NCBI GenBank assembly: GCA_014529385.2
Contig: CM043952.1
Coordinates: 62,925,119 to 62,989,118, forward strand
Reading direction: 5' to 3'
Source of the DNA: Adiantum capillus-veneris
Lineage: Eukaryota; Streptophyta; Polypodiopsida; Polypodiales; Pteridaceae
DNA length: 64,000 nt
Numbering within the stretch: position 1 is the stretch's first letter; each line of letters starts with the position of its first letter. The translations under genes and the position numbers were made by a program. Below, one piece after another: positions 1-10,565 of this stretch. A model generated the notes under the pieces. The model was not told where the DNA came from, did not search any database, and was given only the letters and a program-made list of their open reading frames with translations.

Positions 1-589
1 CTTTAGATATTGATGAAACCCAAGTGACATGCACAAACACTCACTCATAATTGCCTCTCCATATCTCAGAGCACACTCTTACTTTAAAAGACCTCTCATA
101 AAACTTCAACATCCTACTCTTTTCATCCCTCTCTCTCACTTACTCCACTTTAGAGAAGAAGAAAAAAACATTTCTAACTTCCTGTACATCAGCGCCATGC
201 AACATTTCTATAGAACCTTATGAAAAGATAAAATAAAGGCCATAATCCCTTTTCTACCCATGGCAAGCTCTCAATTAAAAGATTCCCTCCTCCTTGGCTT
301 CTTCACTTCATGACTGACTCGCCACCATTCTTTTCGAGACAGGTTCTCCTCTTGACTCCCAAGACGTTGACCCCTCATGCTTCCCTTCCTCGGCGCTCGG
401 AGAGCATCCCCTATTTTGCAGCTTCTCGATCCAACTTTCCTCAACACTATGAAAGCACTCTAGAAAGTTGGCTAATCACTACCCTTCATCATCAATCAAT
501 TGAGCTTCCTTTGCATGTACATGATACAATGCCTTCTCCAACGCTCTCTGTGGTACCTTGAAACCCTCTCGCCAAGTTGAATGCAATCC
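1..589. other. no gene recognised
   Basis: Pyrimidine-rich sequence with only short chance reading frames (for example 310-561 on the plus strand, 83 codons, with no family resemblance). It lies downstream, in the minus-strand sense, of the PPR pseudogene and may contain its decayed 3' end, but no PPR motif can be read here. Confidence 0.4.
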
Positions 590-2856
590 CCTTCAAAACC
601 CTAGGAACCTCCCTCATTTTATTGAGCCACCATTCGGCCTCCATCTATTGAGTTGCTCTTTCTCTCACGGCTGTGAAAGCACCACATTTGGCATACATAT
701 CCACTAATGCTATGTGAAGGACATTATCTTTGTAGACACAACCCCTTATTCATGGCCCATGTCAGTAGCCGTGATGCAAGTACAACCCTTTATGAGGCTA
801 GCATACGTCATTGTGTCCAAGAAAAGGCCTTAACATTTCAAAAATTCAAAATAGGTGAGTGCTTTCTAACCACTTTCATGTTCATCATATATTTCCACCA
901 ACAAAGAAAACCATGCACTACACCAGGAAAAGGAGACTCAACACAGTTGATGCACGCATCAACAAATGCATTGCCAAGCCCAACATTTGCACTCTCAAAC
1001 CCTTGCATGTATTCTTTTACCTTTCTCAATTTCTCCTAAGCTACCACAAGCTTTCAAAAGGGAAAGGAAAGTTAGTGTGGTAGGAGCTTGACAGATGAGT
1101 GCTTGTGCAGTATGACCATTTTAAGCATAGCCATGCTCATCCACTGCTTCTTTCTGCCTTGGCAAGAGCACCACATTTCACATACATATCCCCAAGCCCA
1201 TTCCCAAGAAAATTAGACCTTTCAATTCCCTCTTGGATAATCTTATCATATCGCCTACCCCTGGGCTTGCACATGCCTTGAGTGAACAAGAGAAAGGGTG
1301 ATTCACATGAAGGGATGCCTTCACACTTCATCTGTTTGAATTGATTGATTACTCTCTCCGCTTGCCCATGTTGGCGATATTTTGCACAAAGGGCACCCCA
1401 AGTGACTTCATCATGGATTGAAAGCTCATTAACACTAGGTTGGTAACCTAACAGGACATAAAAGTGTCCTTTCAGGGTTTTGAAAAAAACCTCCAAAACC
1501 ACAGTAGATCCACTCATTTTGTAAAATCCTTTCACGAGGTTATAGTTCAAGGCCTACTACACATGAAAAAAATAAGAAACTTTTAAAATTTCTCATTTTT
1601 TGGTCACACCAAGCCTCCAAAGTTGATGGGCCAGTACATTTTCATCAAAACAGTCATTTCTTACGTTTTGTTGCATAAAAATAAGATTAGGAATTTTTGT
1701 AGGACTTGAGATAAATTCCCTAGTTAACTTCAATGGGTTGGTGATCAGAACATATGATTGCTTCTCACTCACTATTTTTTGTTTTGCCAAAAGAAATAGG
1801 TACAAAAAAGTTGAATTTTTACCATTCTGCAAACCTATCATCAAAGTTTCTATAGCAACGATCAATAAAAATAATATATGCATGTTTTCTTAGTTCCCTA
1901 TTGTCCTTTAGGTTCATAAGGATCCATGGAGCATGTCAAAATAATAATACATCTGTTACCAAGGGGAATCTTGGGGACAAAGATGAAGTGCTAAATACAG
2001 CAAACGTGAAAAAACTGGGTTCAGCATTATGAGTTGTAGAATCCCATAGAAACTATTCAATATCTAGCCAAATTTGATCCTTATGACTAGATATGGTTAC
2101 TACCTACAAAATGCATGTAGTTGTCACAAGAAACTAACAATATTGAAAAAGCTATACTTGGTATACTAGAATGTTTCGTTTTCTTCTATAATTGAAAAAA
2201 TCAACCATCGTTGTCTACTATGCAAAATAGGGTATTAGGTGCCCCAAAACTCAAGGAATATTAGCTTTATGTTACAATATGCGACATAGAAAATCAAAAC
2301 TCCATTTGGATATCATGAAAGCCACCAAAAAAATCATAGAAGAGCTAAAATTGGCTAAAAAACAGGATTTGACAATTTTTGTAATTTGGTCATAACTTAC
2401 AACTTTAACATTTATTTCTCCCTAGAAGCATCAGGACATGTTGAGGACTACTAAAGATAGTTCTCTAGCATTATAGACCTCACAAACATGAATTCTAGAG
2501 TGGTATAGTTGCAAAAAGTTGAAAAAAGCCAAAAACATGACCCGTTTTTTCACACAGTTTAGGTTGTGAAATGTTGTGCAAGGACAAGGTTAAAGATGGA
2601 ATTGATGTTCCAAAAAAATGTCGAGTTTTTTTCAGCTCATGAGACAACTTTCTAGAGAAATAGCACCTCAAAATCCATTTTGAAACTCTTGACATAATTA
2701 AAGGAAAATGGCCACTTAACAGGACATAAAAGTGTCCCATTACCAACCTAGTGTTAAAGACTTGTTGTGCCCTGGCCAATTCATCACATTTGGCATCCAT
2801 ACCTACCAATGCAGTGCTAAGAATTTGCCATCCATACCTACCAATGCAGTGCTAAG
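590..2856 (-). pseudogene. decayed PLS-type PPR gene, split by a transposon
   Basis: PPR proteins bind organelle RNA through tandem ~35-residue repeats. On the minus strand the remnants run in order. At 2758-2856, 'KCDELARAQQVFN' follows an altered AL-V-M-AKC motif. At 1137-1428, 'ELSIHDEVTWGALCAKY', 'GQAERVINQFKQMKCEGI' and 'LGNGLGDMYVKCGALAKAE' are readable. At about 960-1070, 'TFLSLLKACGSLGEIEKGKRI' is readable up to a stop, then the next motif continues in another frame. Near 670-715, 'ALVDMYAKCGAF' is clear. Several stops and frameshifts separate the blocks, so it cannot make a full protein. The 1433-2753 element interrupts it between VFN and ELS; deleting the element and one TTAA rejoins the codons in frame. 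A 30-bp stretch is tandemly repeated at 2792-2821 and 2827-2856. I see no DYW domain. Confidence 0.8.
1433..2753. mobile_element. non-autonomous TIR element with TTAA duplication
   Basis: The 1,321-bp insertion has 14-bp perfect terminal inverted repeats, CACTAGGTTGGTAA at 1433-1446 and its complement at 2740-2753. It is flanked by TTAA at 1429-1432 and 2754-2757. A subterminal palindrome GGACA-N6-TGTCC sits near each end (1454-1469 and 2722-2737). Removing the element with one TTAA restores the PPR reading frame, so the insertion boundaries are firm. No transposase is visible; the longest internal frame (1593-1883, minus, 96 codons) resembles nothing I know. A TTAA target is typical of the piggyBac superfamily. 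The CACTA ends alone would suggest CACTA elements, but those make 3-bp duplications. The superfamily is therefore unassigned. Confidence 0.82.
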
Positions 2857-3974
2857 CAACAAAATTAAGAAAGTCATTAGTAATAAAAATCAATAAAATC
2901 CTACTCATTAATCCTCCAAATATACCGCGGTAATTAGCACCGCCCATGCATACATCATGCATGAAATGATTTTCATGTTTGTCAAATCTCAAACAAAGAT
3001 GGCATTGTTACATCATAGATCGATTGGATTAGTTGGTAGCATTGTAGCTAAATTGGCATTGAATTAGAACAAATACTAGATTTTTTCACAAAGGCCTTTC
3101 AACACTTGCCTTTGACCACATAAAAATGACCTAATTTTACAATACACGTAGCAAGATGCACATTCATTAGATAGCTAAGGTAGCATGCTTCCTCCCTCCA
3201 TACAGTTTTCAAAGCAAATTGATCGCAGCTTAGATAGTCAATTGTTAAAGCAGGAGAGAAGACATGTCATGGAAATCATACATCAACCTTACACCTCCGC
3301 AATTTTTTAGGAAGGTTTGTGTTGTTGCAGTCTTGCACAATCCCAACTCTATCACGCTTCTACGGTGCATAATGGGAAGAATTTAGTTTCTAGGATCTAT
3401 CTTGCTCTTCACTTAAGACCAGCTTCTGCGACTTAATTTGCATGAAGATAAATTTCTTGCTTAAAGTTAATTTGCAAAAGTTTTGTAGCTCGCTCATCAT
3501 TAACATCTATTGCTCATCATGTCGTCACTAAAGTTTTACAGCTCCTTGCATGTGACTGTATGCATTATTTTATGCCCTCTATGTGAGCAATGGTTGCTTG
3601 TGCATATCTCTATGTACGTCTATTGCGGCTCAAGATTGGAACTCATGAACCCATACCACCTTTGGATACATGATATTCATTCAACTATTTTCAATATTTT
3701 CCAACTTAATTGGATGCAGTCAATGGTTTTGAATGCTATCTATCTCCCATCACGCATCAATGAGAGAGCAAGAATATATAATGAATAGGGTAGACTTGCA
3801 ATAGAAAATTTAAAAAAATATGCCAGTGTTCTGTTTGTTATATCAACAAATTTTCAAAAAAAAAAAAGAGCTTCTACCTTTCATCAAAGGCCTCAAAAGA
3901 AATTGAGGACCATCAAGACTACAACTAATAATTGCAATTGAGGACCACCATATTATTAGTCTAGCAATGTGTAA
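2857..3974. other. intergenic, no gene recognised
   Basis: AT-rich sequence. The longest frame, 3510-3788 plus (92 codons), has no recognisable domain. I see no RNA gene or repeat structure here. Confidence 0.4.
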
Positions 3975-4080
3975 CAAAAAGGGGGTTTAGAAATCCCCTA
4001 TCATCCGCATGCATGCAAATGATTTTTTTTAATTTTTTTTTTGGGGGGGTGAAGGGGGGGGGCGCGCTGAAACCCACTTT
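3975..4080. repeat. foldback-family relative (ATCATCCGC core)
   Basis: An A5-G5 run, a short C4 block, the core ATCATCCGCATGCATG, T-runs, two G-runs and a closing GAAACCCAC-T9 block form a loosely self-complementary unit. The core and the G/C arm layout recur at 4341-4494, 15411-15527 and 15781-15868. The arms here are poorly matched, so this is a degenerate copy. Confidence 0.45.
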
Positions 4081-4340
4081 TTTTTAACTCTGTTTATTTT
4101 CATGATCTTTTTTTAACTCTATTTATTTTCATGATCTTAACTTGAGAAAACAATGCAATGGTAACAATTTGGTCAATAATAAAGATTATGGACCATTAAA
4201 AGGCATAAATTTACTTCACAAATGCTTTAATTCCTCATATTTCTCAATGATTAACTTACAAAAAATAAAGAAATGACCAACAAAAATTAAAATCTTGACT
4301 ACTTTCTCCATGAAGTTTCCATATAACCAAAAAATTGTCT

Positions 4341-4494
4341 ACATGTGTCGTGTTACCCTTCTTAGAGATGCAATAAAGGAGTGTCAAACCCCCCCCATCA
4401 TCCGCATGTAGAGATTGGGGGGGGGGGGGGGGGGGGGGGGGGCGCTTTTACCCCCCTCTTTTTGCATACCTAAGAAGAGTAATAGGACACATGT
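4341..4494. repeat. foldback element with 26-nt G-run
   Basis: About 45-bp inverted arms run from ACATGTGTCGTGTTAC at the left to its near complement ending at 4494. Inside lie a C8 block, ATCATCCGCATGTAG, and 26 consecutive G at 4417-4442. No coding capacity is seen. It looks like a small hairpin transposon (MITE-like) of the same group as 15411-15527. Confidence 0.6.
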
Positions 4495-4571
4495 CAAATC
4501 TTTGCCCAAACTTAATCTTGTTTTATTCAAAGAAACGATTGATTGCAACCAATTTTTATGAAGTCGGCTTC

Positions 4572-4646
4572 TTGAGACAATGCAATATCTCTCACAAGAG
4601 GATGAAAAAAAAGGGGACCTGGAGTCCCCCCGATTGTCCGTGTGCT
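4572..4646. repeat. truncated foldback element
   Basis: The arm TTCTTGAGACAATG-CAATATCTCTCACAAG followed by A8-G4 and CCCCCCGATTGTCCG matches, in reverse complement, the right half of the hairpin at 15411-15527. Only one arm is present; element A with its duplication begins right after. Confidence 0.55.
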
Positions 4647-4651
4647 TAACT

Positions 4652-4843
4652 TGAAGGAGTACGAGCGGAAGTGCGACGTGAGAGAGAGTGCGAGAAGAAG
4701 AGCACGACGATATGGTGAACTCGCTCTACTGTAATGTGTAGAGCATAGTGAGTTCGTATTAGGTTTTTATAAAAAAATATGTGTACATACCTGGCGGCCC
4801 ACCCACTTACCTGGGCGACCACATTGGGCTTTATACCCCAACA
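4652..4843 (-). repeat. 3' LTR of copia A (192 bp)
   Basis: It aligns with the other A LTR and with both 192-bp LTRs of element B. Its outer border is at TAACT (4647-4651) and its inner border at the polypurine tract. The early TATAAAG near the LTR start could be a TATA box, which is inference. Confidence 0.93.
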
Positions 4844-4932
4844 ACCTCCCACTTAAAGTCCAATGTGGTACTTTAAATGTGAGAGAAGCTACTATACAAG
4901 CTAATATACAAGAGATGTAGAGAAGTGATGTA

Positions 4933-7900
4933 CTACCCTACACCTAACTGCTTGCGAAAATGCGCAAAGCTCTCTAAGGGAAGTCCTTTTGTAAGTAGAT
5001 CAGCAGGATTTTCTGTGGTGTGAACTTTGACAAGTTGAAGTTGCTTATCCTCGAGCATTTCCCTGATGAAATGATACTTCACATCCACATGCTTTGTGTT
5101 TGAGTGATAAACTGGATTGCGACCCAATTGTATAGCACTTTGACTATCACAATATAACACAGGCATCTCTTCTTTGATTCCCAAATCTGTTACTAGTCGA
5201 TTAGGCCAAATTGATTCTTTGCATGCCTCTGATGCTGCAACATATTCAGCCTCTGTAGTAGACTGAGTAACACAATCTTGTAATCTAGAACGCCATGATA
5301 CTGCTCCACCAGCCAATGTAAAGACATACCCTGACGTAGACCTTCGGTTGTCTAAGTCACCTGCATAATCTGAGTCTGTAAAACCCTTTACACTTAGCTC
5401 CTGACTCCCATAGCATATACGCATACTCTTTGTAGCTTTCAGGTATCTCAATATTCCTTTCACTGCCTCCCAATGTTTCTTGCCTGGGTTTGACATGTAT
5501 CGACTTACTACTCCCACTGCAAATGCAATGTCTGGGCGAGTAGCAATCATTGCATACATCAAACTACCCACTGCAGACGCATATGGAATCTTATCCATTT
5601 CACCCTGTTCTTCCTCAGACACAGGACAATCTTGTTTGCTAAGTTTCACATATGGTGGCAATGGAACACTCAATGCCTTTCCCTTCTCCATATTGAAACG
5701 TTGCAAAACCTTGTCAATATACTCTGTTTGAGATAACCAAATCAACTTCTTTGATCTGTCTCTCTCAATGCGCATACCAAGGATATGACTTGCCTCACCC
5801 ATGTCTTTCATGTCAAACGATTTTGCCATCTTTGACCTCAAAGCTGAAATTTCTTCCAAGTGCTTGCCAGCAATTAACATGTCATCCACATACAAAATAA
5901 GGATCAGCCAACTACCATCTTTAGCCTTCTTTGTATATAGACAGTGATCAAACTCACTACGTTTGTAGCCTTGAGAAAGCATAAACTTGTGGAATTTATG
6001 GTACCATGCCCTCGGTGATTGTTTTAAGCCATAAAGACTCTTTAACAACTGGCATACCCAATCTTCCTTGCCTTTCTCAACAAACCCTTCTGGCTGCTGC
6101 ATGTAAATTTCCACATCTAAATCACCATGCAAGAACGCTGTCTTGACATCCATTTGGTGCAACACCAAATCTAATATGGCAACCAATGCAAGAAAGCATC
6201 TCAATGTAGTCATCTTGACCACCGGAGAGAAGACTTCATCAAAGTCAATGCCTTGTTCTTGCTTAAAGCCCTTGGCAACAAGCCTTGCTTTGTACTTTGG
6301 CTCACTATCATGAGCGGTGATCTTATACCTGTAAACCCGTTTACAAGGTAGAGCCTTTTTGCCCTGTGGTAATTTAACTAGCTTCCATGTCTTGTTTTTA
6401 TGCAGAGCTGTCATCTCTGACTGCATGGCCAATTGCCGATTCCCGGAGTCCTTCATTTGCACTGCTTCCTTGTAACATGAAGGCTCATTGCAATCAGTCA
6501 ACATGACATAGTTCATAGATGGAACAAACCTATCAGGAGGTCGCGTGATACGTCCAGATCTACGCACAATAGGTGGCTCAGGCTCAGCCACAACCTGTGG
6601 TTCCACTCTATCTTGTCCTTGCTCCTCTTGAGCCCTGACATTTTGTCTTGCACGTGTAGGTCCATCTTCTTGGAAGACAACTCTTCTAATCTCCTCAACC
6701 CTCTCTGGTTTAGAATGATATTTGGATTCATTCAAGTGAACATCATTGCTGCGGACAACCTTTCTGGATTCGGGATCCCAAAGTCTGTACCCCATCTCAC
6801 CAGAATTACCATAGCCTAGAAAGATGCACTTTCTACTCTTTGGCTCAAGTTTGTTCCTAAATTCCTTTGGAACGTGAGTATATGCCGCACAGCCAAAGAC
6901 TCTGAGATGCTTGTATGAGGGCATTTTGCCTGACCATAACATCTCTGGCACTGAATCCTTCTGCAAAACCTTGCTAGGAGATCTATTTACAAGATGAACA
7001 GCTGTTGATACAGCTTCAACCCAAAACCCATTTGGCAGTTGTGCATTAGACAACATACTTCTGACCTTCTCTTGTATGGTCCTATTCATCCTCTCAGCAA
7101 CACCATTTTGAGGAGGATTGTAAGGAGCAGTAAGTTCACGTTTTATACCTTTTGACTCACAAAAGTCCTGAAAGGCCTTTGAAACATACTCTCCACCATT
7201 GTCAGTGCGTAAGAATTTAAGCTTCTTGCCACTGTGATTCTCCACAAGTGTCACAAACGTTTTGAAAACACTAAACGCTTCATCCTTGTGCTTGAGAAAG
7301 TAAACCCATACTTTCCTCGAGTAATCATCTATAAATGTCATAAAGTAAGAAGCTCCCCCTAGAGATAGGTTAGGCAGAGGTCCACACAAATCACTATGAA
7401 CAAGTGCCAACTGTGTATCTCTTCTACTGCTTCTATGCTTATGTGGCTGTTGTGTTTGCTTACCATACAGACAATGTTCACAGAATTCAAAATAATTAAA
7501 TGAAAATCCAGGCAAATAACCAGAACGAGACAAGATTTCCATTCCCTTCTTGGACATATGTCCTAATCGGCTATGCCACAAAGAAACGTTCGACTGCTCG
7601 TTTACATTGATTACATTTTTAGAGACATTTGATACATAAATCATGTAAAGTCCTCCAGACTTTACTCCATGTGCTACTGTCATAGAACCCTTGGATATCT
7701 TCCACATGTTCTGTCCAAAAGTGGTGACGTAGCCAACATCATCAAGTAAACCTGTCTTGATCAAGCTCTTTGTAATTACGGAAACATGTCTCACATTCTT
7801 CAGCGTGAAAGAAGAGCCATTCTGAAACTTCAATTGAACATCTCCAACACCTAAGATCTCACATGTCTGCCCATTGCCTGGCCGAACATGATCTTTAGTG

Positions 7901-8913
7901 GTCACATAAGAAGTAAACCACTCCTTGTTTGGAGACACATGAAGTGATGCTCCTGAGTCTATAATCCAGTCACTCAGTGCATTTCCATCAGATGCTGTAA
8001 GAAGAGCTGAGTCCATTGTATTCTTCAAGAAGTAGATGTCTCCTGACACTAGGCTGTCATCCTCTGCAACAGTGTTTGTCACATTTATTTCTTGAATCTT
8101 CACTGAGGACTTGTTCTTCTCACCATGGTCTTCAGCTTTCTCTTTGCCTTTTTCTGCTTTCCATTCTCTGCAGTCTCTTTTCATGTGACCCTTCTTGCCA
8201 CAATGGTAGCATTCTATGTCACTCTTGCCTTTAGCACTGCGGGAATTGCTACAAGACTGATTCCTCTTTCCACCTTTGTACTTTTCTTTGGTTCTTCCCC
8301 TGACAACTAAGGGTGTTCCTTTGCCTTTGTCCATTGTCTTTCTATTGGTTTCTTCAATAAGCAGACTTCCTTCTACACCTGCTATGTTCAAACCATCTGG
8401 AGGTGCAGAATTACTCAAAGCTGTGCGAAAAGTGTCCCAACTTTCCGGCAATGTGATCAACAGGAACATAGCTCTAACAGGTTCATCAAACTTGACACCT
8501 TGAGCTGACAACTGACTGTAGATTGTGTTGAATTCATTCAGATGATTGGACATAGGTGTCCCTTCTTTCATCTTCAAGTCAACAAGCTTCTTAAGCCAGT
8601 ATACCTGTGAAGCTGCACTCTGCTTCTCATAAAGATCACTCAGCTTTAACCATGCTTGATAAGCCGACATCTCGTCTGCTACATTGAAGTAAACGCTTTC
8701 TGCCAAAGTCAGCATAATGGTAGAAAGTGCCAATTCATCTATTTCGCTCCATTCATCTTCGTCCATATCTTCTGGTTTTATCCCCTTGAGCTTTATAGGT
8801 TTTATCTGCTTCTTTTGTACCAACACGTGCCAAATCTGCTTCTTCCATAATGGGAAATTGGTTCCATCCAGCTTCTTGATATTGTAAAGAGCAGTGTCCT
8901 GTGATCCAGCCAT
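4933..8913 (-). CDS. gag-pol: Gag-Pol polyprotein of copia element A
   Basis: The 1,326-residue ORF has copia domain order. Residues 1-200 are a Gag of the UBN2/DUF4219 kind (LDGTNFPLWKK at 15-25). The zinc knuckle CYHCGKKGHMKRDC lies at 235-248 and the aspartic protease DSGA at 319-322. The integrase zinc site is H447/H452/C478/C481, and the catalytic core is D508, D571 and E607 with 35 residues between the last two. The RT has YKARLVAKGFKQ (874-885) and the active site YVDD (1008-1011). RNase H starts around FTDSDYAGD (1178-1186) and includes TEAEY. The start is the first Met, MAGSQDTALY, shared with element B. No stop or frameshift interrupts it, so it could be active. Odd residues against the usual family pattern are CKRVYRYK (W to R), ESIWPNRL (L to P) and IQLGRN (A to G). 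These may be mild damage. Confidence 0.96.
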   Translation of the reverse strand: MAGSQDTALYNIKKLDGTNFPLWKKQIWHVLVQKKQIKPIKLKGIKPEDMDEDEWSEIDELALSTIMLTLAESVYFNVADEMSAYQAWLKLSDLYEKQSAASQVYWLKKLVDLKMKEGTPMSNHLNEFNTIYSQLSAQGVKFDEPVRAMFLLITLPESWDTFRTALSNSAPPDGLNIAGVEGSLLIEETNRKTMDKGKGTPLVVRGRTKEKYKGGKRNQSCSNSRSAKGKSDIECYHCGKKGHMKRDCREWKAEKGKEKAEDHGEKNKSSVKIQEINVTNTVAEDDSLVSGDIYFLKNTMDSALLTASDGNALSDWIIDSGASLHVSPNKEWFTSYVTTKDHVRPGNGQTCEILGVGDVQLKFQNGSSFTLKNVRHVSVITKSLIKTGLLDDVGYVTTFGQNMWKISKGSMTVAHGVKSGGLYMIYVSNVSKNVINVNEQSNVSLWHSRLGHMSKKGMEILSRSGYLPGFSFNYFEFCEHCLYGKQTQQPHKHRSSRRDTQLALVHSDLCGPLPNLSLGGASYFMTFIDDYSRKVWVYFLKHKDEAFSVFKTFVTLVENHSGKKLKFLRTDNGGEYVSKAFQDFCESKGIKRELTAPYNPPQNGVAERMNRTIQEKVRSMLSNAQLPNGFWVEAVSTAVHLVNRSPSKVLQKDSVPEMLWSGKMPSYKHLRVFGCAAYTHVPKEFRNKLEPKSRKCIFLGYGNSGEMGYRLWDPESRKVVRSNDVHLNESKYHSKPERVEEIRRVVFQEDGPTRARQNVRAQEEQGQDRVEPQVVAEPEPPIVRRSGRITRPPDRFVPSMNYVMLTDCNEPSCYKEAVQMKDSGNRQLAMQSEMTALHKNKTWKLVKLPQGKKALPCKRVYRYKITAHDSEPKYKARLVAKGFKQEQGIDFDEVFSPVVKMTTLRCFLALVAILDLVLHQMDVKTAFLHGDLDVEIYMQQPEGFVEKGKEDWVCQLLKSLYGLKQSPRAWYHKFHKFMLSQGYKRSEFDHCLYTKKAKDGSWLILILYVDDMLIAGKHLEEISALRSKMAKSFDMKDMGEASHILGMRIERDRSKKLIWLSQTEYIDKVLQRFNMEKGKALSVPLPPYVKLSKQDCPVSEEEQGEMDKIPYASAVGSLMYAMIATRPDIAFAVGVVSRYMSNPGKKHWEAVKGILRYLKATKSMRICYGSQELSVKGFTDSDYAGDLDNRRSTSGYVFTLAGGAVSWRSRLQDCVTQSTTEAEYVAASEACKESIWPNRLVTDLGIKEEMPVLYCDSQSAIQLGRNPVYHSNTKHVDVKYHFIREMLEDKQLQLVKVHTTENPADLLTKGLPLESFAHFRKQLGVG

Positions 8914-10010
8914 AGCTACGCTTCACAGTGGTTTACTTTCCCGGGAAAAATTCGGCAGATTTTCCCCTGTAAACTGACCTCTGAACCAATATCAACCTGT
9001 CAAATGAACCAAGAAAGCTTCAGATTCTCCATAAATTTTGGCAGAGTCTCCTTTGTAAAATGGCTCTGGTGTACTAAAAACAGACCAAAAAACAGCTCAA
9101 AAAACACTGTCTCTCTAACACTGTAAGCTGTGGGTAAACCTGTCTTGCACCTGTACTGTCTCCGACTGTCCTGTCACTGTCCTGTAAGCATAGACTGTGA
9201 CAATGCCTCAACGGCAGTAAAGCAAAGATGCAATCCCAACTGTCTAACTCACAGTCAATACATCTCAGCTGCCTATCTAAGGGTGCTCGAGGGATCGCTC
9301 CAAGACCTGTATCACCGAAAGGATCTCGACATTCAAGAATCCCCCAGCTCAATAAAACCTCACTCGACCCTCAACAAAGGCTGCAGTAAATCTGACAGTA
9401 CATAGACTTCCCACAAAGTCATACATCCACAAATTTCCCACTGTATGCTGTAACCGCTGCGGCGGTTGTTTGCTGCGTGACTCACAGCCAGCAAACCCTC
9501 AACAGACATACATCATCTCTGACAATACATCCCATGTGGAAGTACCTGCAATGTCAGGATGAAATCTGGAATATCAAGCAGCAAACACAAGCTACCTGAT
9601 GAACTAGTGGATGTCGCCTACAGTCTGTGTGTAGATGCGCCCATGTCGTATGTGACACGCCTCCAAGAACTGTGAGCCGTCCTTCGATGTGTAGACAACC
9701 ACAAATCAACACTCTGGGAGTGTCGATATCCTCAGCACCTGCAGTCGTAGGCTGAAAACCCCAAATTTGCAGAGTCGGATCTGCACCCGCTGAGACCACG
9801 TAGTCGAAAATGGCCTTCGCAGACCTTTGTCGAAGCCGAACGGTGGCCGAGATGACCTCAGAATGAAATTCTAACAACACCGAGCCCTACGGACTCACCC
9901 ACGAGATTTGGGGCCGTGTCTTCGCCTGTTGAATTTCACTCCAATATGAGTTGGTGACTCTAGCCTCCTGCAGTGCTGCCCCGAGCCTCGATCTGAGCTC
10001 TGATACCAGT
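8914..10010 (-). other. 5' leader of copia A
   Basis: This is the untranslated leader between the primer-binding site and the Gag start. It corresponds closely, in inverse orientation, to 34178-35221 of element B. Short frames inside it have no family resemblance. Confidence 0.8.
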
Positions 10011-10191
10011 TGAAGGAGTACGAGCGGAAGTGCGACGCAAGAGAGAGTGTGAGAAGAAGAGCACGATGATATGGTGAACTCGCTCTACTGTAATGTGTAG
10101 AGCATAGTGAGTTTTTACAAAAGAATATGTGTACATACCTGGCGGCACGCCCACTTACCTGGGCGACCACATTGGGCTTAATACCCCAACA
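10011..10191 (-). repeat. 5' LTR of copia A (181 bp)
   Basis: It is 11 bp shorter than its partner because a few bases near the ACCTAATAAG segment are missing. It is bordered outside by TAACT (10192-10196) and inside by the initiator-Met primer-binding site. Confidence 0.92.
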
Positions 10192-10565
10192 TAACTCACT
10201 TAAACAAAGGACTTCGGTAGTCATCAAACTATCGCAAGCGTATATACATCTCTCATCTTCAAACTCGAGGTAGTAATCAATCCATTGCTGACGTTGTGAA
10301 CAGGATGAAAACACACACAACGCCAGGTATGTACACATATTCTTATTAGGTTTTTACAAAAGAATATGTGTACATACCTGGCGGCACACCCACTTACCTG
10401 GGCGACCACATTGGGCTTAATACCCCAACATAACTCACTTAAACAAAGGACTTCGGTAGTCATCAAACTATCGCAAGCGTATATACATCTCTCATCTTCA
10501 AACTCGAGGCAGTAATCAATCCATTGCTGACGTTGTGAACAGGATGAAAACACACACAGCGCCTC
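10111..10565. repeat. local duplication across the A/D junction
   Basis: Two copies of a roughly 215-bp stretch lie at about 10111-10325 and 10349-10565. Each holds the outer part of the A LTR, the TAACT site, the spacer and the first bases of the D LTR. They are joined by about 25 bp (from 10326) that is the inverted complement of part of the A LTR (AGGTATGTACACATATTCTT). The copied unit contains both the A and D ends, so the duplication is later than both insertions. Confidence 0.8.

Larger units (their letters stand above)
4652..10191 (-). mobile_element. complete Ty1/copia retrotransposon A
   Basis: This minus-strand element has LTRs at 10011-10191 (5') and 4652-4843 (3'), each starting TGTTGGGG and ending CTTCA in element sense. 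It is flanked by the duplication TAACT (4647-4651, 10192-10196). The primer-binding site, complementary to the 3' end of initiator Met-tRNA (TGGTATCAGAGC), adjoins the 5' LTR at about 9997-10008. A purine tract (AAGTGGGAGGT) precedes the 3' LTR at 4844-4855. One uninterrupted Gag-Pol ORF fills most of the interior, after a roughly 1.1-kb leader at 8914-10010. Element B at 33986-39401 is a close but broken relative. Confidence 0.96.

Noticed and set aside
310-561. 83-codon plus-strand frame as a gene
   Set aside because: No domain, biased composition and downstream of a pseudogene on the other strand; consistent with chance.
1433-2753. Classification as a CACTA (EnSpm) transposon from its CACTA ends
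   Set aside because: CACTA elements make 3-bp duplications. Here the symmetric flank is TTAA on both sides and the reading frame confirms a 4-bp duplication.
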